NCBI RefSeq assembly: GCF_902499125.1
Contig: NZ_CABVPX010000016.1
Coordinates: forward strand, 62,001-126,000
Direction of reading: 5' to 3'
DNA: 64,000 bases
DNA from: Burkholderia arboris
GTDB lineage: Bacteria; Pseudomonadota; Gammaproteobacteria; Burkholderiales; Burkholderiaceae
This document shows positions 46,506-54,945 of the stretch, in pieces (the stretch's first letter is position 1; each line of letters begins with the position of its first letter). A model generated the notes under the pieces. It had not been told where the DNA came from and ran no database searches. It was given only the letters and a program-made list of their open reading frames with translations. The translations under genes and the position numbers were made by a program.

Positions 46506-47176
46506 CGCAGGCCGCCGCGTTCGCACAAGCGGTCGCGCGCACCGGTGAACCCGCACGGTTTCGCGCGGCGGATGCGGATGATGCGGCCGCGTGCGGGCCG
46601 CTCGTGTTTGTGTCCGGCGTGGGCGAATTCGGCTTCTTTCTCGGCGAGAGCGATGCGCGCTGCATCGCTTTCCTGCAACAGGCGTTCCGTTCGCGCTACG
46701 GACGCTTTTCGTGGCGCCGGCATCGCGTCGCCGTTGCCGGCGACGGCGCCGTGCTCGCGGTGATGGCGATTCACGACGGGCAGCGGACGATGTTCGACGA
46801 CCTGCATGTCGTGTGGGCGCTCGCGCGCTTCTTCGGCGTGCGCCGCACCATCGGCCAGTTGCTGCGCGGGCTGATCCTCGAAACGGAGCTCCCGGCGCCG
46901 AAGCGTTCGCAGATCCTCGTCGCGCATTGCGCGACGGACGAGCGCCTGCGCGGCACAGGCGTCTTCAGCGCGCTGTTTCGCGATGCGCTGGACACCGGCG
47001 CATTGCCGGCCGACGGTAGCCGCGACGTCGTGCTCGACGTGCTGACCCGCAACGTGCGCGCCCGCACGCTGTACGAACGCCTCGGGTTCGTCGCGCTGCC
47101 ACGGCCGCGCGCCCGTTCGCGCCGGCTGCCCGCCGGGCTCGATTCGATCCGGATGCGCTTGTCGCGCCACGCCTGA
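46502..47176 (+). CDS. GNAT family N-acyltransferase
   Basis: A 224-residue GNAT protein. The acyl-CoA binding motif is in ATDERLRGTGVFSALF (Q/R-x-x-G-x-G/A type), preceded by the core strand SQILVAHC and followed by LDVLTRNVRARTLYERLGFVALPR, the usual C-terminal half. The start ATG overlaps the stop of wcbT (ATGA), so it belongs to the same operon and is its last gene. I infer that it N-acylates the amine produced by WcbT or freed by WcbS; the acyl donor cannot be told. Confidence 0.8.
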   Translation: MTQAAAFAQAVARTGEPARFRAADADDAAACGPLVFVSGVGEFGFFLGESDARCIAFLQQAFRSRYGRFSWRRHRVAVAGDGAVLAVMAIHDGQRTMFDDLHVVWALARFFGVRRTIGQLLRGLILETELPAPKRSQILVAHCATDERLRGTGVFSALFRDALDTGALPADGSRDVVLDVLTRNVRARTLYERLGFVALPRPRARSRRLPAGLDSIRMRLSRHA

Positions 47177-47200
47177 CGGCGCGCGCGGCGCCGGCCGCCG

Positions 47201-48034
47201 CTACTTGTGTCGCGGTGCGAACGGCTGCTGCTGCACGTCCGCGCCGTGCGCGACGATCGCCATCCCTTCCGGTACTTCCTCCCACGCGCCGCGCAGGTCG
47301 ACGAGCGGTTCGGATACGACCATGAACGCGTCGTCGCCGGCCTCGGCGATGCGCGGGTTATGCGGATACAGCTCGTGCAGGTGCTTGAACGACGTGCTGT
47401 GGAACAACGAGCGCGATTGCCGTTCGCTCGAATAGCGCACCGCGACGATCCGTTCCCCGTCGGTCGCGCAGATCGTCATGTTGAGCGGATCGGCGACGCG
47501 ATGCCGCGCGGCGGTTTCCTCGACCACGCCGACCATCCGCTCGAGCGCCGGCAGCGGCGTCTGCTCGAGGCCGTACGTCAGGGCGAGGCGGAACATCAGC
47601 TCGGAGTCGGTCGAGCCTTCGAGTGTCGGGAACAGCGCGGGATCGACCTTCAGCGTCAGGTCGCGGCGCAGCTTGTGGAAGTCGCGGATCAGCCCGTTGT
47701 GCGCGAACAGCCAGCGGCCGTGGCGGAACGGATGGCAGTTGGTTTCCTGTACGGGCGTGTCGGTCGCCGCACGAATGTGCGCGATGAACATCCGCGAGCG
47801 GATCGCACGCGCGGCTTCGCGCAGGTTGCGGTCGTTCCATGCGGGATGCACGGAGCGGTAGCGGAACGGGAGTTCGTCGGGATGGCCGTACCAGCCGATG
47901 CCGAAGCCGTCGCCGTTGGTGGTCGTGGCGCCCAGCTCCGAATGCAGGCTCTGGTCGATCAGCGAATGCTTCGCACGGAACAGCACGGTTTCCAGATGGA
48001 TCGGATTACCGGTATAGGCGAGCCAGCGGCACAT
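47201..48034 (-). CDS. yafJ: Class II glutamine amidotransferase, YafJ type
   Basis: A 277-residue N-terminal nucleophile amidotransferase. The protein begins MCRWLAYTG, so Cys2 becomes the N-terminal nucleophile once Met is removed; this fixes the start at 48034, which also has AAGGAG eight bases upstream. HSLIDQSLHSELG, NGDGFGIGWYG, FIAHIRAATDTPVQETNCHPF and LFAHNG(L)I follow the YafJ/EgtC class. The physiological partner of YafJ is not established. It converges on the capsule operon and seems unrelated to it. Confidence 0.9.
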   Translation of the reverse strand: MCRWLAYTGNPIHLETVLFRAKHSLIDQSLHSELGATTTNGDGFGIGWYGHPDELPFRYRSVHPAWNDRNLREAARAIRSRMFIAHIRAATDTPVQETNCHPFRHGRWLFAHNGLIRDFHKLRRDLTLKVDPALFPTLEGSTDSELMFRLALTYGLEQTPLPALERMVGVVEETAARHRVADPLNMTICATDGERIVAVRYSSERQSRSLFHSTSFKHLHELYPHNPRIAEAGDDAFMVVSEPLVDLRGAWEEVPEGMAIVAHGADVQQQPFAPRHK

Positions 48035-48190
48035 GGAGCGCTCCTTCGCGACGGTTCGTTCGCGCATGGTAGCCGACTTCGCGGTGCAGGCGCGCCCGGG
48101 TGAGGTGGCCGCAATCGTCAGACATGGCGGCCGGTGCGCGCGATGCGCAACGCAGCGGCGCGGCGCGCAGGCCGTGCCGCTGCCGTCGGC

Positions 48191-48520
48191 TCAGTCGCCG
48201 AGCGCGTCCATCACGCGCGCCGAATAGACGAGCGCCGCGCCCGCATTCAGCGCAATCGCGACGCCGAGCGCCTCCGCCACTTCCTCCTTGGTCGCACCAT
48301 GCTTGGCGGCTTCGGCCGTATGCACGGCAATACAGCCGTCGCAGCGCGTCGTGACGGCCACGGCAAGCGCGATCAGCTCGCGCGTCTTCGCATCGAGATG
48401 GCCGGTCTTGGCGCCGGCGCCGGACAGCGCCTTGTAGCCGGCCAGCGTATCGGGCGACAGCTTGGCGATTTCACCGATGCGCGTCGAGAGTTCCTTCCGG
48501 TATTCGTTCCAGTTCAGCAT
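48191..48520 (-). CDS. AhpD-like carboxymuconolactone decarboxylase family protein
   Basis: A 109-residue all-helical protein with the AhpD core motif TRCDGCIAVHTAEAAKHGAT, giving the redox Cys-x2-Cys-x3-His site. Flanking parts (KTRELIALAVAV and EVAEALGVAIALNAGAALVY) are standard for the family. Such proteins are peroxidases or alkylhydroperoxidase-type thiol enzymes, usually trimeric or hexameric. It is divergent from the AraC gene, which is probably its regulator, a frequent pairing in Burkholderia and Pseudomonas. Confidence 0.9.
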   Translation of the reverse strand: MLNWNEYRKELSTRIGEIAKLSPDTLAGYKALSGAGAKTGHLDAKTRELIALAVAVTTRCDGCIAVHTAEAAKHGATKEEVAEALGVAIALNAGAALVYSARVMDALGD

Positions 48521-48650
48521 GATGCGTCCTTTTCGAGAAGAGGTGAGGAGGGCGGCGGGCGCCGCGATCTCGGGCGATGCAGACCTATTCTGATCGCTCG
48601 CGCTGAGGGTTTCGATACGCTAGAGTGTCAATTTTTAGCGCAATCGTCTC

Positions 48651-49598
48651 ATGGACGCGTTGAGTCAACTGCTGTCGCTGGGCCGCAGCCACGTCGAGCT
48701 CGACGTGCGCTGCCTGCTCGACGGGCCGTTCGCGATGCCGCACGACCCGCTGCCGCCCGGCGAGGCGGCGTTCCACCTGGTGCTGACCGGCACGTGCCGG
48801 CTGCGCACCGCCGACGGGCGCACGCTGCAGCTCGCCGAAGGCGATTTCGTGCTGCTGCCTGCAGGCGTTGCGCACGACCTGCTCGACACCGGGAGCGGCC
48901 GGTCACAGCCGGCCGCGCCGCTGCGCGATTCGGGCGCCGGCGACGGCGCGGTACTGCCGGTCAAGTCGAATCTCGATCCGGCCGGGCCGGGCGGCGCGAG
49001 CGTCGACCTGCTGTGCGGGCGGTTCGTCTATGCGCGCGGCGCCGGCGAACTGCTGATGCGCACGCTGCCTCAGGTGCTGCACGTCGGATTGCGCGAAGCG
49101 TCCGGGTTCGCGCCGCTGCAGCTGCTGACGAGCGTGCTGCGTATCGAGGCATCGAATGTGCAGCCGGGTGCCGGAGCAATCGTGAACGCGCTCGGGCAGG
49201 CGCTGCTCGCATACGCGCTGCGTGCGTATGGCCGAGGCGCGCGCGTGCCGTCCGGCTGGCTCGCGCTCGCGGCCGATGCGCGGCTCGGTCCGTCGGTCCA
49301 GGCCGTGCTGCAGGCGCCGGAACAGCCGTGGACGGTCGAATCGCTCGGCGCGGCGGCGGCGATGTCGCGCGCGACCTATGCGCGGCATTTCCGCGAGAAG
49401 GCCGGGATGAGCGTCGGCGCGTTCGTCGCGCAGATCCGGATGATGCATGCGTGTGCGCTGTTGCAGGACACGCAGCGCGGGCAGGCGGAAATCGGGCAGG
49501 CGGTCGGCTATCAGTCCGAAGCCGCATTCGGCAAGGCGTTTCGCGCGGTGCTCGGCACGACGCCGGGGCGCTGGCGGCGTGCGCGGCGCGAAGCGTAA
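48651..49598 (+). CDS. AraC family regulator with N-terminal cupin
   Basis: A 315-residue regulator. The N-terminal half is a cupin effector domain (AFHLVLTGTCRL, LAEGDFVLLPAGVAHDL, then the DLLCGRFVYA strand), typical of the cupin_6 AraC group. The C-terminal ~100 residues hold two helix-turn-helix units (WTVESLGAAAAMSRATYARHF and the IGQAVGYQSEAAFGKAFRAVLGTTPGRWRR signature). It is divergent from the AhpD-like gene across 130 bases and likely controls it in response to an unknown ligand. Confidence 0.92.
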   Translation: MDALSQLLSLGRSHVELDVRCLLDGPFAMPHDPLPPGEAAFHLVLTGTCRLRTADGRTLQLAEGDFVLLPAGVAHDLLDTGSGRSQPAAPLRDSGAGDGAVLPVKSNLDPAGPGGASVDLLCGRFVYARGAGELLMRTLPQVLHVGLREASGFAPLQLLTSVLRIEASNVQPGAGAIVNALGQALLAYALRAYGRGARVPSGWLALAADARLGPSVQAVLQAPEQPWTVESLGAAAAMSRATYARHFREKAGMSVGAFVAQIRMMHACALLQDTQRGQAEIGQAVGYQSEAAFGKAFRAVLGTTPGRWRRARREA

Positions 49599-49701
49599 GA
49601 CTGCAAGCACGGCCGTCTTGGCGCGTGCCAAAGCTGCTACCATGCGCCAAACGCAGTTCAACGATAACGATTTCGAACAAGAAGAAAGAGAGGGCAAAGC
49701 A

Positions 49702-50145
49702 ATGAACCAGACCACCATCCAGCAGCCGTCGTTCGCGTTCGTGGCCGCATCGTGGGCCGCGCTGCTCGCCGGTTTCGCCGCATTCCTGATCGGGCTCTGG
49801 AACGCCGGCATGCAGCTCAACGAGAAGGGTTACTACTTCACCGTGCTGGTGTTCGGCCTCTATGCGGCGATCTCGCTGCAGAAGAGCGTGCGCGACCGCG
49901 CGGAAGGCATTCCCGTCACCGGCATCTATTACGGCCTCAGCTGGATCGCGCTGCTGCTGTCGATCGCGCTGCTGGTCGTCGGCCTCTTCAACGCGACGCT
50001 GCAACTGAGCGAAAAGGGCTTTTACGCGATGTCGTTCGTGCTCGCACTGTTCGGCTCGGTGGCCGTGCAGAAGAACACGCGCGATCTGCAGAACGCGAAG
50101 CCGCGCTTCACCGACGCCGATTCCGCGCCGTCCGTTCAGGAGTGA
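49702..50145 (+). CDS. YiaA/YiaB-type inner membrane protein
   Basis: A 147-residue protein with four hydrophobic helices arranged as two similar halves: SWAALLAGFAAFLIGLWNAGMQLNEKGYYF and SWIALLLSIALLVVGLFNATLQLSEKGFYA. This internal repeat, with the L(N/S)EKG(Y/F)Y motif, is the hallmark of the YiaAB domain. The function is unknown. The ATG at 49702 follows an AGAGAGGG stretch. It is probably monocistronic. Confidence 0.85.
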   Translation: MNQTTIQQPSFAFVAASWAALLAGFAAFLIGLWNAGMQLNEKGYYFTVLVFGLYAAISLQKSVRDRAEGIPVTGIYYGLSWIALLLSIALLVVGLFNATLQLSEKGFYAMSFVLALFGSVAVQKNTRDLQNAKPRFTDADSAPSVQE

Positions 50146-50283
50146 CGGCACGCGCAACGGGCGCCCGCCGCGGCCGCCTGTTGCGCCATGACGCGTGCGG
50201 TGCCCCGCACTCGCCGGCGCGCCGCAGCCCACCGTCCTTTCGTTTCATCCATGCCGTCGCGCATGACGATGGAGATATTCCGG

Positions 50284-51348
50284 ATGCCGAACTTCAATGA
50301 ACCCGCACCGCGCACGCGCGCGGCCGCCCGCGCCGTGGCGGCGCATGCGGCGCTCGTGCTCGAGACGAACAACCTGCGCGGCGGCGCGGGCCTCGTGCAG
50401 GCCGTCGACAGCCTGAAGCGCCTCGTGTCGGCGCTGTCGAAGCAGACCGTGCCGCCGGCGGCGCTTGCGCAATGGATCATCACGCACGACGGGCTGCCGG
50501 CCGATGCCTGCGCGGACATCGCCGCACTGGCCGGCCGCCCGATCGACTTCGTCGAGATCGGCGCGAGCACCGGTTACTACGATGCGAAGAACGACGGCTT
50601 CGATCGCGTCGACGCTTTGCGCTGCGACGTCGTCGTATTCGGCGATGCCGATTGCCGGCCGGCCGACGACTGGCTCGAACACCTGCTGGCGCCGTTCGCA
50701 CGCGACACGGGCGACGCGCCCGTCGCGGTGGCGGGGCGGACCAGTTATGCACCCAACGTGCTCGGCATCGCGCTGACGTCGATCGATTTCATGTACTTCC
50801 CGAGCCCGCTGCGCGACGGTGCCACGCGCAATTTCTACGCGAACAACGTCGCGTTCCGGCGCGACGTGTTTGCGCGATTCCGCTACGAGCCGCTCGACGG
50901 CGTCTATCGCGCGCATTGCCAGGTGATGGGGCTGCGGATGCAGGCGGCCGGCGTGGCCGTCGAGTTCGCGCCGGCCGCGCACACCGAGCATCGGCTGCCG
51001 GACACGCATCGCGAATCGCTGAAGCTGCGCTGGATGCGCGGCGAAGACAGCGTCGGGCTGACTCCGTACCTCGTGAATGCTTATCTGCCGCGCCAATGGC
51101 AGTGGCTCGGCCGCAGTGGCCCGCTCGGCCCGTTCTGCGTGATGGCGATGCGGCTCGGCTACAGCCTGCGCGCGCTCAATCGCCAGCAGTTGCCGCAACT
51201 GGGCGCGATCCGCTATCTCGCGGCCGTCGGCGTCACGATCGCCGCATCCGCCGTCGATACGCTCGGCGCGCTGGCGCGCGGCTTCGGGCTCGCGGGACGT
51301 GCGTCGACCCGGCGCGATCTCGACGCGTTGTCCTATCACCGCCACTGA
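50284..51348 (+). CDS. GT2 family glycosyltransferase, membrane associated
   Basis: A 354-residue GT-A glycosyltransferase. Features are LVSALSKQTVPPAALAQWIITHD (Rossmann start), IEIGAS-type EIGASTGYYDAKNDG, VVVFGDADCRPADDWLEH with the DxD metal site, and the acceptor motif FYANNVAFRRDVFARF. A C-terminal hydrophobic segment (IRYLAAVGVTIAASAVDTLGALA) suggests membrane attachment. The start at 50284 is favoured because GGAG lies nine bases before it; earlier in-frame ATGs at 50251, 50263 and 50269 are possible. It is the first gene of the 50.3-55.9 kb run. The acceptor is unknown; a lipid is inferred from the company it keeps. Confidence 0.78.
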   Translation: MPNFNEPAPRTRAAARAVAAHAALVLETNNLRGGAGLVQAVDSLKRLVSALSKQTVPPAALAQWIITHDGLPADACADIAALAGRPIDFVEIGASTGYYDAKNDGFDRVDALRCDVVVFGDADCRPADDWLEHLLAPFARDTGDAPVAVAGRTSYAPNVLGIALTSIDFMYFPSPLRDGATRNFYANNVAFRRDVFARFRYEPLDGVYRAHCQVMGLRMQAAGVAVEFAPAAHTEHRLPDTHRESLKLRWMRGEDSVGLTPYLVNAYLPRQWQWLGRSGPLGPFCVMAMRLGYSLRALNRQQLPQLGAIRYLAAVGVTIAASAVDTLGALARGFGLAGRASTRRDLDALSYHRH

Positions 51349-51414
51349 AGTGACGCCGCCCCTCGCGGCGGCGCCACGCGACTTCGACATCCCGACTCCC
51401 TTCCGACGACGACC

Positions 51415-52431
51415 ATGCCCTCACGCGCCACCCGTATCGCCAGCCTCGCCCTGTTTGCCGCCAGCGCCGGCGCCCATGCCGCGCCGGTCGATCATGCGGG
51501 GCGCGGGATCTACCACTTCGCGTCGCAGAGCGGCTGCCCGTTCGCGACCGCGGCCGCGGCGGACTGCAATCGCGTCGCGCTCGATGCGCCCGACGTTCAC
51601 GCGAGCATCGATACCGGTGCGCACACGATCGTTTTCTCGAGCGATGCGGCGCGCCGCACGAAGGACGTGCTCGGCGACGTGCTGCTGCAAGGCACGGGTG
51701 TCGATGCCGACGGCCGGCGCGTGCCGTTGAGCGTGCATGTGCTGCTGCGTCGCGATGGTGCGAAATGGGACCGCGACGTGTACGTCCATGCGCCCGTGCA
51801 CGGCAAGTTCACCGATGTACGGATCGATCCGTACCGCGTGCGCGTGAAGGAGGGTGACGGCGAGCGCGACGTGCTCGCGCCGGACGAAACGCTTGCGCTG
51901 TTCGCGCATCCGTCGCTTGCGTCGCGGCTTGCGCGGCATTTCGTGAAGGTGAGCGCGACCGATCCGAAGCAGCCGTCCGCGAACGACATCACGATCGCAC
52001 TCGGTGTCGGCGGCCTAACGAAGCCGGTCGCACGCGCGAGCTTCACGTCGAACGCGCCGCACGATGCCGACGTCGATCGCGCGCTCGCGTCCGGCACGTG
52101 GTCGGTCCGCTTCGATGCGCTGAGCAATCACATCCCGGTGTGGGTTGCGCAGCGCGAGCTGTTCCTGTTCGGCCTCGACGGCAGCGCACTCCTGAAGGAC
52201 GTGCGCGAGCGCGGCTTCCGGAAGAACGACCGGATCGAATTCGGCGCGCGCGACGGCAACGGCTATCTGCGCGTGAATGGCCGAGAGGAAGCATTCGCGG
52301 GCGCGGCCGCCTCCGCGCATGCATTCATGCAGGAAAGCTTCGTCGGCCTGATCCTCGGCTGGCGTCGCGATCCGGCGGCCGCAGCGGCAGCCGCGGCGAA
52401 GTCTGCATCCGCGCGGAACGAGCCGGCATGA
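51415..52431 (+). CDS. Secreted protein of unknown function
   Basis: A 338-residue protein that starts with a signal peptide (TRIASLALFAASAGAHAA, cleavage near residue 23). The mature part is mainly beta-strand-like (HTIVFSSDAARRTKDVLGDVLLQGTG, RDVYVHAPVHGKFTDVRIDPYRV, ITIALGVGGLTKPVARASF) and ends in an Ala-rich tail. I do not recognise a family. Its ATGA overlap with the following di-iron gene and its place inside a lipid-type operon suggest a periplasmic role in that pathway. Confidence 0.7.
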   Translation: MPSRATRIASLALFAASAGAHAAPVDHAGRGIYHFASQSGCPFATAAAADCNRVALDAPDVHASIDTGAHTIVFSSDAARRTKDVLGDVLLQGTGVDADGRRVPLSVHVLLRRDGAKWDRDVYVHAPVHGKFTDVRIDPYRVRVKEGDGERDVLAPDETLALFAHPSLASRLARHFVKVSATDPKQPSANDITIALGVGGLTKPVARASFTSNAPHDADVDRALASGTWSVRFDALSNHIPVWVAQRELFLFGLDGSALLKDVRERGFRKNDRIEFGARDGNGYLRVNGREEAFAGAAASAHAFMQESFVGLILGWRRDPAAAAAAAAKSASARNEPA

Positions 52432-53177
52432 CCGCGACAGGCGAATTGCCCGCAGCGTCGCAGGCGCCGCACGGCGAGCGCCTCGGCTGTCTCGACGCGC
52501 CGGTGCCGCGCGGCGCGGCGCGGGTGCGCGCGTATCTCGTCGATCGCATCAAGCGGGCGGCGATCCGGCAACTTCATCGCAGCACGCATGGCGAGCGCTG
52601 GATGCTGCGCATGTACCTGATCGGCGAAGAAGCGACCGAGTGCGCGTTGCACGACGACTGGACCGGACAGCCGCCGGACTGGCTCGCGCCACGCATCGAG
52701 CAGCATCTCGCGGACGAGCGCCGTCACGCGGCGGCGTTTGCCGATGCGCTGCGCCAACGCGGTGTCGAGGCTCCGGCCGGCCCGCACGAACCCGACTGGC
52801 TGAGCCGGCGCAAGATCATGCGATGGCGCCGGCTCGCGCAGCGCTACGCGCCGCATTTCGCGCAAGGCGTGCTCGTGCCGGCGTATGCGACCGGACTGTG
52901 CGCGGAACAGATGGCGATGCGCGTGCTCGCGCGCCACTGCGCGACGATCGGCGACGCGCATCCGCTGCATCCGTTGCTCGCGCGCGTACTCGCCGACGAG
53001 GCGCGCCACGTCCGGCTCTGCTCGGACACGCTGCGCCGTCTCGTCGAGCCGTCCGAGGCCGCCTCGCTCGCCGCGTTGCTGGGCGAGATCCGCGCGATCG
53101 ACGCCGGTTTCGGCGTGACGGGCGCGCTGGCGATGTATGCGGCCGGCTGGGCGCAGTCGCTGCGTCCGCGCACATGA
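52428..53177 (+). CDS. Ferritin-like di-iron protein
   Basis: A 249-residue helical protein. Iron-ligand patterns are spaced as in ferritin-like oxygenases: LIGEEATECALH (Glu), LADERRHAAAF (Glu-x2-His), GLCAEQMAMRVLARH (Glu) and LADEARHVRLC (Glu-x2-His). It may be an oxygenase or desaturase-type enzyme acting on a lipid or on a carrier-bound intermediate. The start is the ATG at 52428, overlapping the previous stop (ATGA), and it overlaps the next gene at its end. No closer family is recognised. Confidence 0.72.
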   Translation: MTATGELPAASQAPHGERLGCLDAPVPRGAARVRAYLVDRIKRAAIRQLHRSTHGERWMLRMYLIGEEATECALHDDWTGQPPDWLAPRIEQHLADERRHAAAFADALRQRGVEAPAGPHEPDWLSRRKIMRWRRLAQRYAPHFAQGVLVPAYATGLCAEQMAMRVLARHCATIGDAHPLHPLLARVLADEARHVRLCSDTLRRLVEPSEAASLAALLGEIRAIDAGFGVTGALAMYAAGWAQSLRPRT

Positions 53178-54331
53178 TGCCGCGCATCGTCTATCTCGCG
53201 ACGGCCGACGCGCGCGGCCACCTGATGCGTGCGCAACTGCTCGTGCATGCGTTGCGTGCGGCCGGCGCGCAGGTCGACGTGCTGACGACGTCGGATGCCG
53301 GTCGGGCATTCCTGGCCGCGTTCGACCTCGACGCGGCCGTGCTGTCCCGGCACTACGCGGTGCAGTTCGACGAGCGGCAGAACATGCTGCGCGACGCGAC
53401 CGATCGCAATGTCGCGCACTACGTGTTCAGGCCGACGCGCATGCTGCGCGACATCGTGCGGCTGCGTGCGATCGTGCGCGATGCGGATCTCGTGATCAAC
53501 GACTCGTTTCATCCGGCGCTGCTGTTCATGGGCGCGGTGCCGGGCTGGCGGCGTCGCGTCGTCCACGTGTATGGCGGCAGCCTGCGCCGCGCGTTGACCG
53601 CGAATTTCGATGCTCGGCTGCCGCGCGTGCTGGCGCGCGCGTTCGCGCGAATCGTCGACTGGCAGATCGATTCGGCGCTGGGCTGTATCGAGCACGATTT
53701 CGCGTACGACGACGCCGACGATGCGCAGCGATCGCGTCTGCACTGCCGGTTGCCGACGCCGGTGCCGGTTGTCGCCGAGTTGCCGCTGCCGGAACCGGCT
53801 GCCGCGGCCGTTTATCTGAATCCGCACTTCCGTGACGTCGCGCTTGCCGATGCGTTGTCGGCCGGCATGCACGACGCGGGGCTCGCCGCGCACCGTGTGG
53901 GCGAGGGCTATGCAGGGCACGACGGCTGGACCGGCGTCGACGCCGACTGGCCGACGCGCGCCGCGCATGCGCCGCTGATCGTGTCGGCGCCCGGCATGGC
54001 CGCGCTGTCGATCGCGCGCGTGTATCGCCGGCCGATCCTGCTCGTGCAGACCGATCAACCCGAACAGGCGAGCAATGCCGCGCGTGCGGCGCAGCTGCAA
54101 CTCGCGCATCGCGTCGTCACCTGGCGCGGCGATGCGGCGGCATTTCGGCAAGCGGTCGGACAGGCCGCAAGCGAGCTGATGCGCGATCCCGGTAGTCCGG
54201 CCGGCACGCTCGCGGGCCGCGAGCATGCGCGTGCGCGGGTGGATGCGTGGACGTCGCGCATCCTCGCGTTGCGTCCGCATGCGCGGGCGGCGGACGCGGA
54301 ACCCCGATGCGAGGCGCCGGCGCCGCGATGA
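53174..54331 (+). CDS. GT-B glycosyltransferase (GT1/GT28-like)
   Basis: A 385-residue protein of the MurG/UDP-glycosyltransferase kind. The N-terminal domain opens with RIVYLATADARGHLMRAQLLVHALRAAGAQVDVLTTS; the C domain has LIVSAPGMAALSIARVYRRPILLVQTDQPEQASNAARAAQLQLA, the nucleotide-sugar binding signature of this class. It overlaps genes on both sides by four bases. With the GT2 enzyme at the operon start it suggests two glycosyl steps. Acceptor and sugar are unknown. Confidence 0.72.
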   Translation: MMPRIVYLATADARGHLMRAQLLVHALRAAGAQVDVLTTSDAGRAFLAAFDLDAAVLSRHYAVQFDERQNMLRDATDRNVAHYVFRPTRMLRDIVRLRAIVRDADLVINDSFHPALLFMGAVPGWRRRVVHVYGGSLRRALTANFDARLPRVLARAFARIVDWQIDSALGCIEHDFAYDDADDAQRSRLHCRLPTPVPVVAELPLPEPAAAAVYLNPHFRDVALADALSAGMHDAGLAAHRVGEGYAGHDGWTGVDADWPTRAAHAPLIVSAPGMAALSIARVYRRPILLVQTDQPEQASNAARAAQLQLAHRVVTWRGDAAAFRQAVGQAASELMRDPGSPAGTLAGREHARARVDAWTSRILALRPHARAADAEPRCEAPAPR

Positions 54332-54945
54332 ATACAGGGTTGCTTCGTGACGATCGCCGGCCCGATGTCCGGCAGATGCTGGCCACGATGGCCGGCATGG
54401 CAGCGGGCCTCGCGATCTTCTTTTTGCTGGAGCGCGGCGTCACGCCCCGCTATGTACTGGCCACGGCGCTCGATGCGCGGATTCCGTTCATCGCCTGGTC
54501 GTGGTTCGTCTACGTCGCGTTCTTTCCGTTCGTGATCGTGCTTGCCGCGTATGCGCGCCCGTCTGCATTCGCCGCGTTCAAGGAGGCCGTGCTGATCGCG
54601 TTCGTGCTCGGTGTCGTCTGCTTCCTGCTGGTGCCGGAAGCCGTGCCGCGGCCCGACGTCGCGGAGATCGGCAATGCGTTCGTGCGCCATCGCGTCGCGC
54701 GCATGTGGCAGCTCGATCTCGCGGCCAACGGGTTCCCGAGCCTGCATGTCGCGGTGACGTGTCTTGCGTGCCGGATGCTGACGGACCGGCGCCGGATCGT
54801 TGCGGCGTCGATCGGGCTGCTGATCTGCGTATCGACGCTGACGCTCAAGCAGCATACGGTGGCCGACGTGCTGGGCGGCGTCGCGCTCGCGATGATCAGC
54901 GCGCTGTGGGTCGAGCGGCGTGCGTGGCGCAGGAGGCTCGCATGA
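54328..54945 (+). CDS. PAP2 family membrane phosphatase/transferase
   Basis: A 205-residue membrane protein of about six helices. The PAP2 signature is partly visible: the C2 motif GFPSLHVAVTCLACRML (PSxH) and the C3 motif STLTLKQHTVADVLGG (His and Asp). It resembles the inositol-phosphorylceramide synthase branch of PAP2 enzymes more than simple phosphatidate phosphatases, so it could transfer a phospho head group rather than just hydrolyse one. It overlaps the genes on both sides (ATGA). Confidence 0.82.
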   Translation: MNTGLLRDDRRPDVRQMLATMAGMAAGLAIFFLLERGVTPRYVLATALDARIPFIAWSWFVYVAFFPFVIVLAAYARPSAFAAFKEAVLIAFVLGVVCFLLVPEAVPRPDVAEIGNAFVRHRVARMWQLDLAANGFPSLHVAVTCLACRMLTDRRRIVAASIGLLICVSTLTLKQHTVADVLGGVALAMISALWVERRAWRRRLA

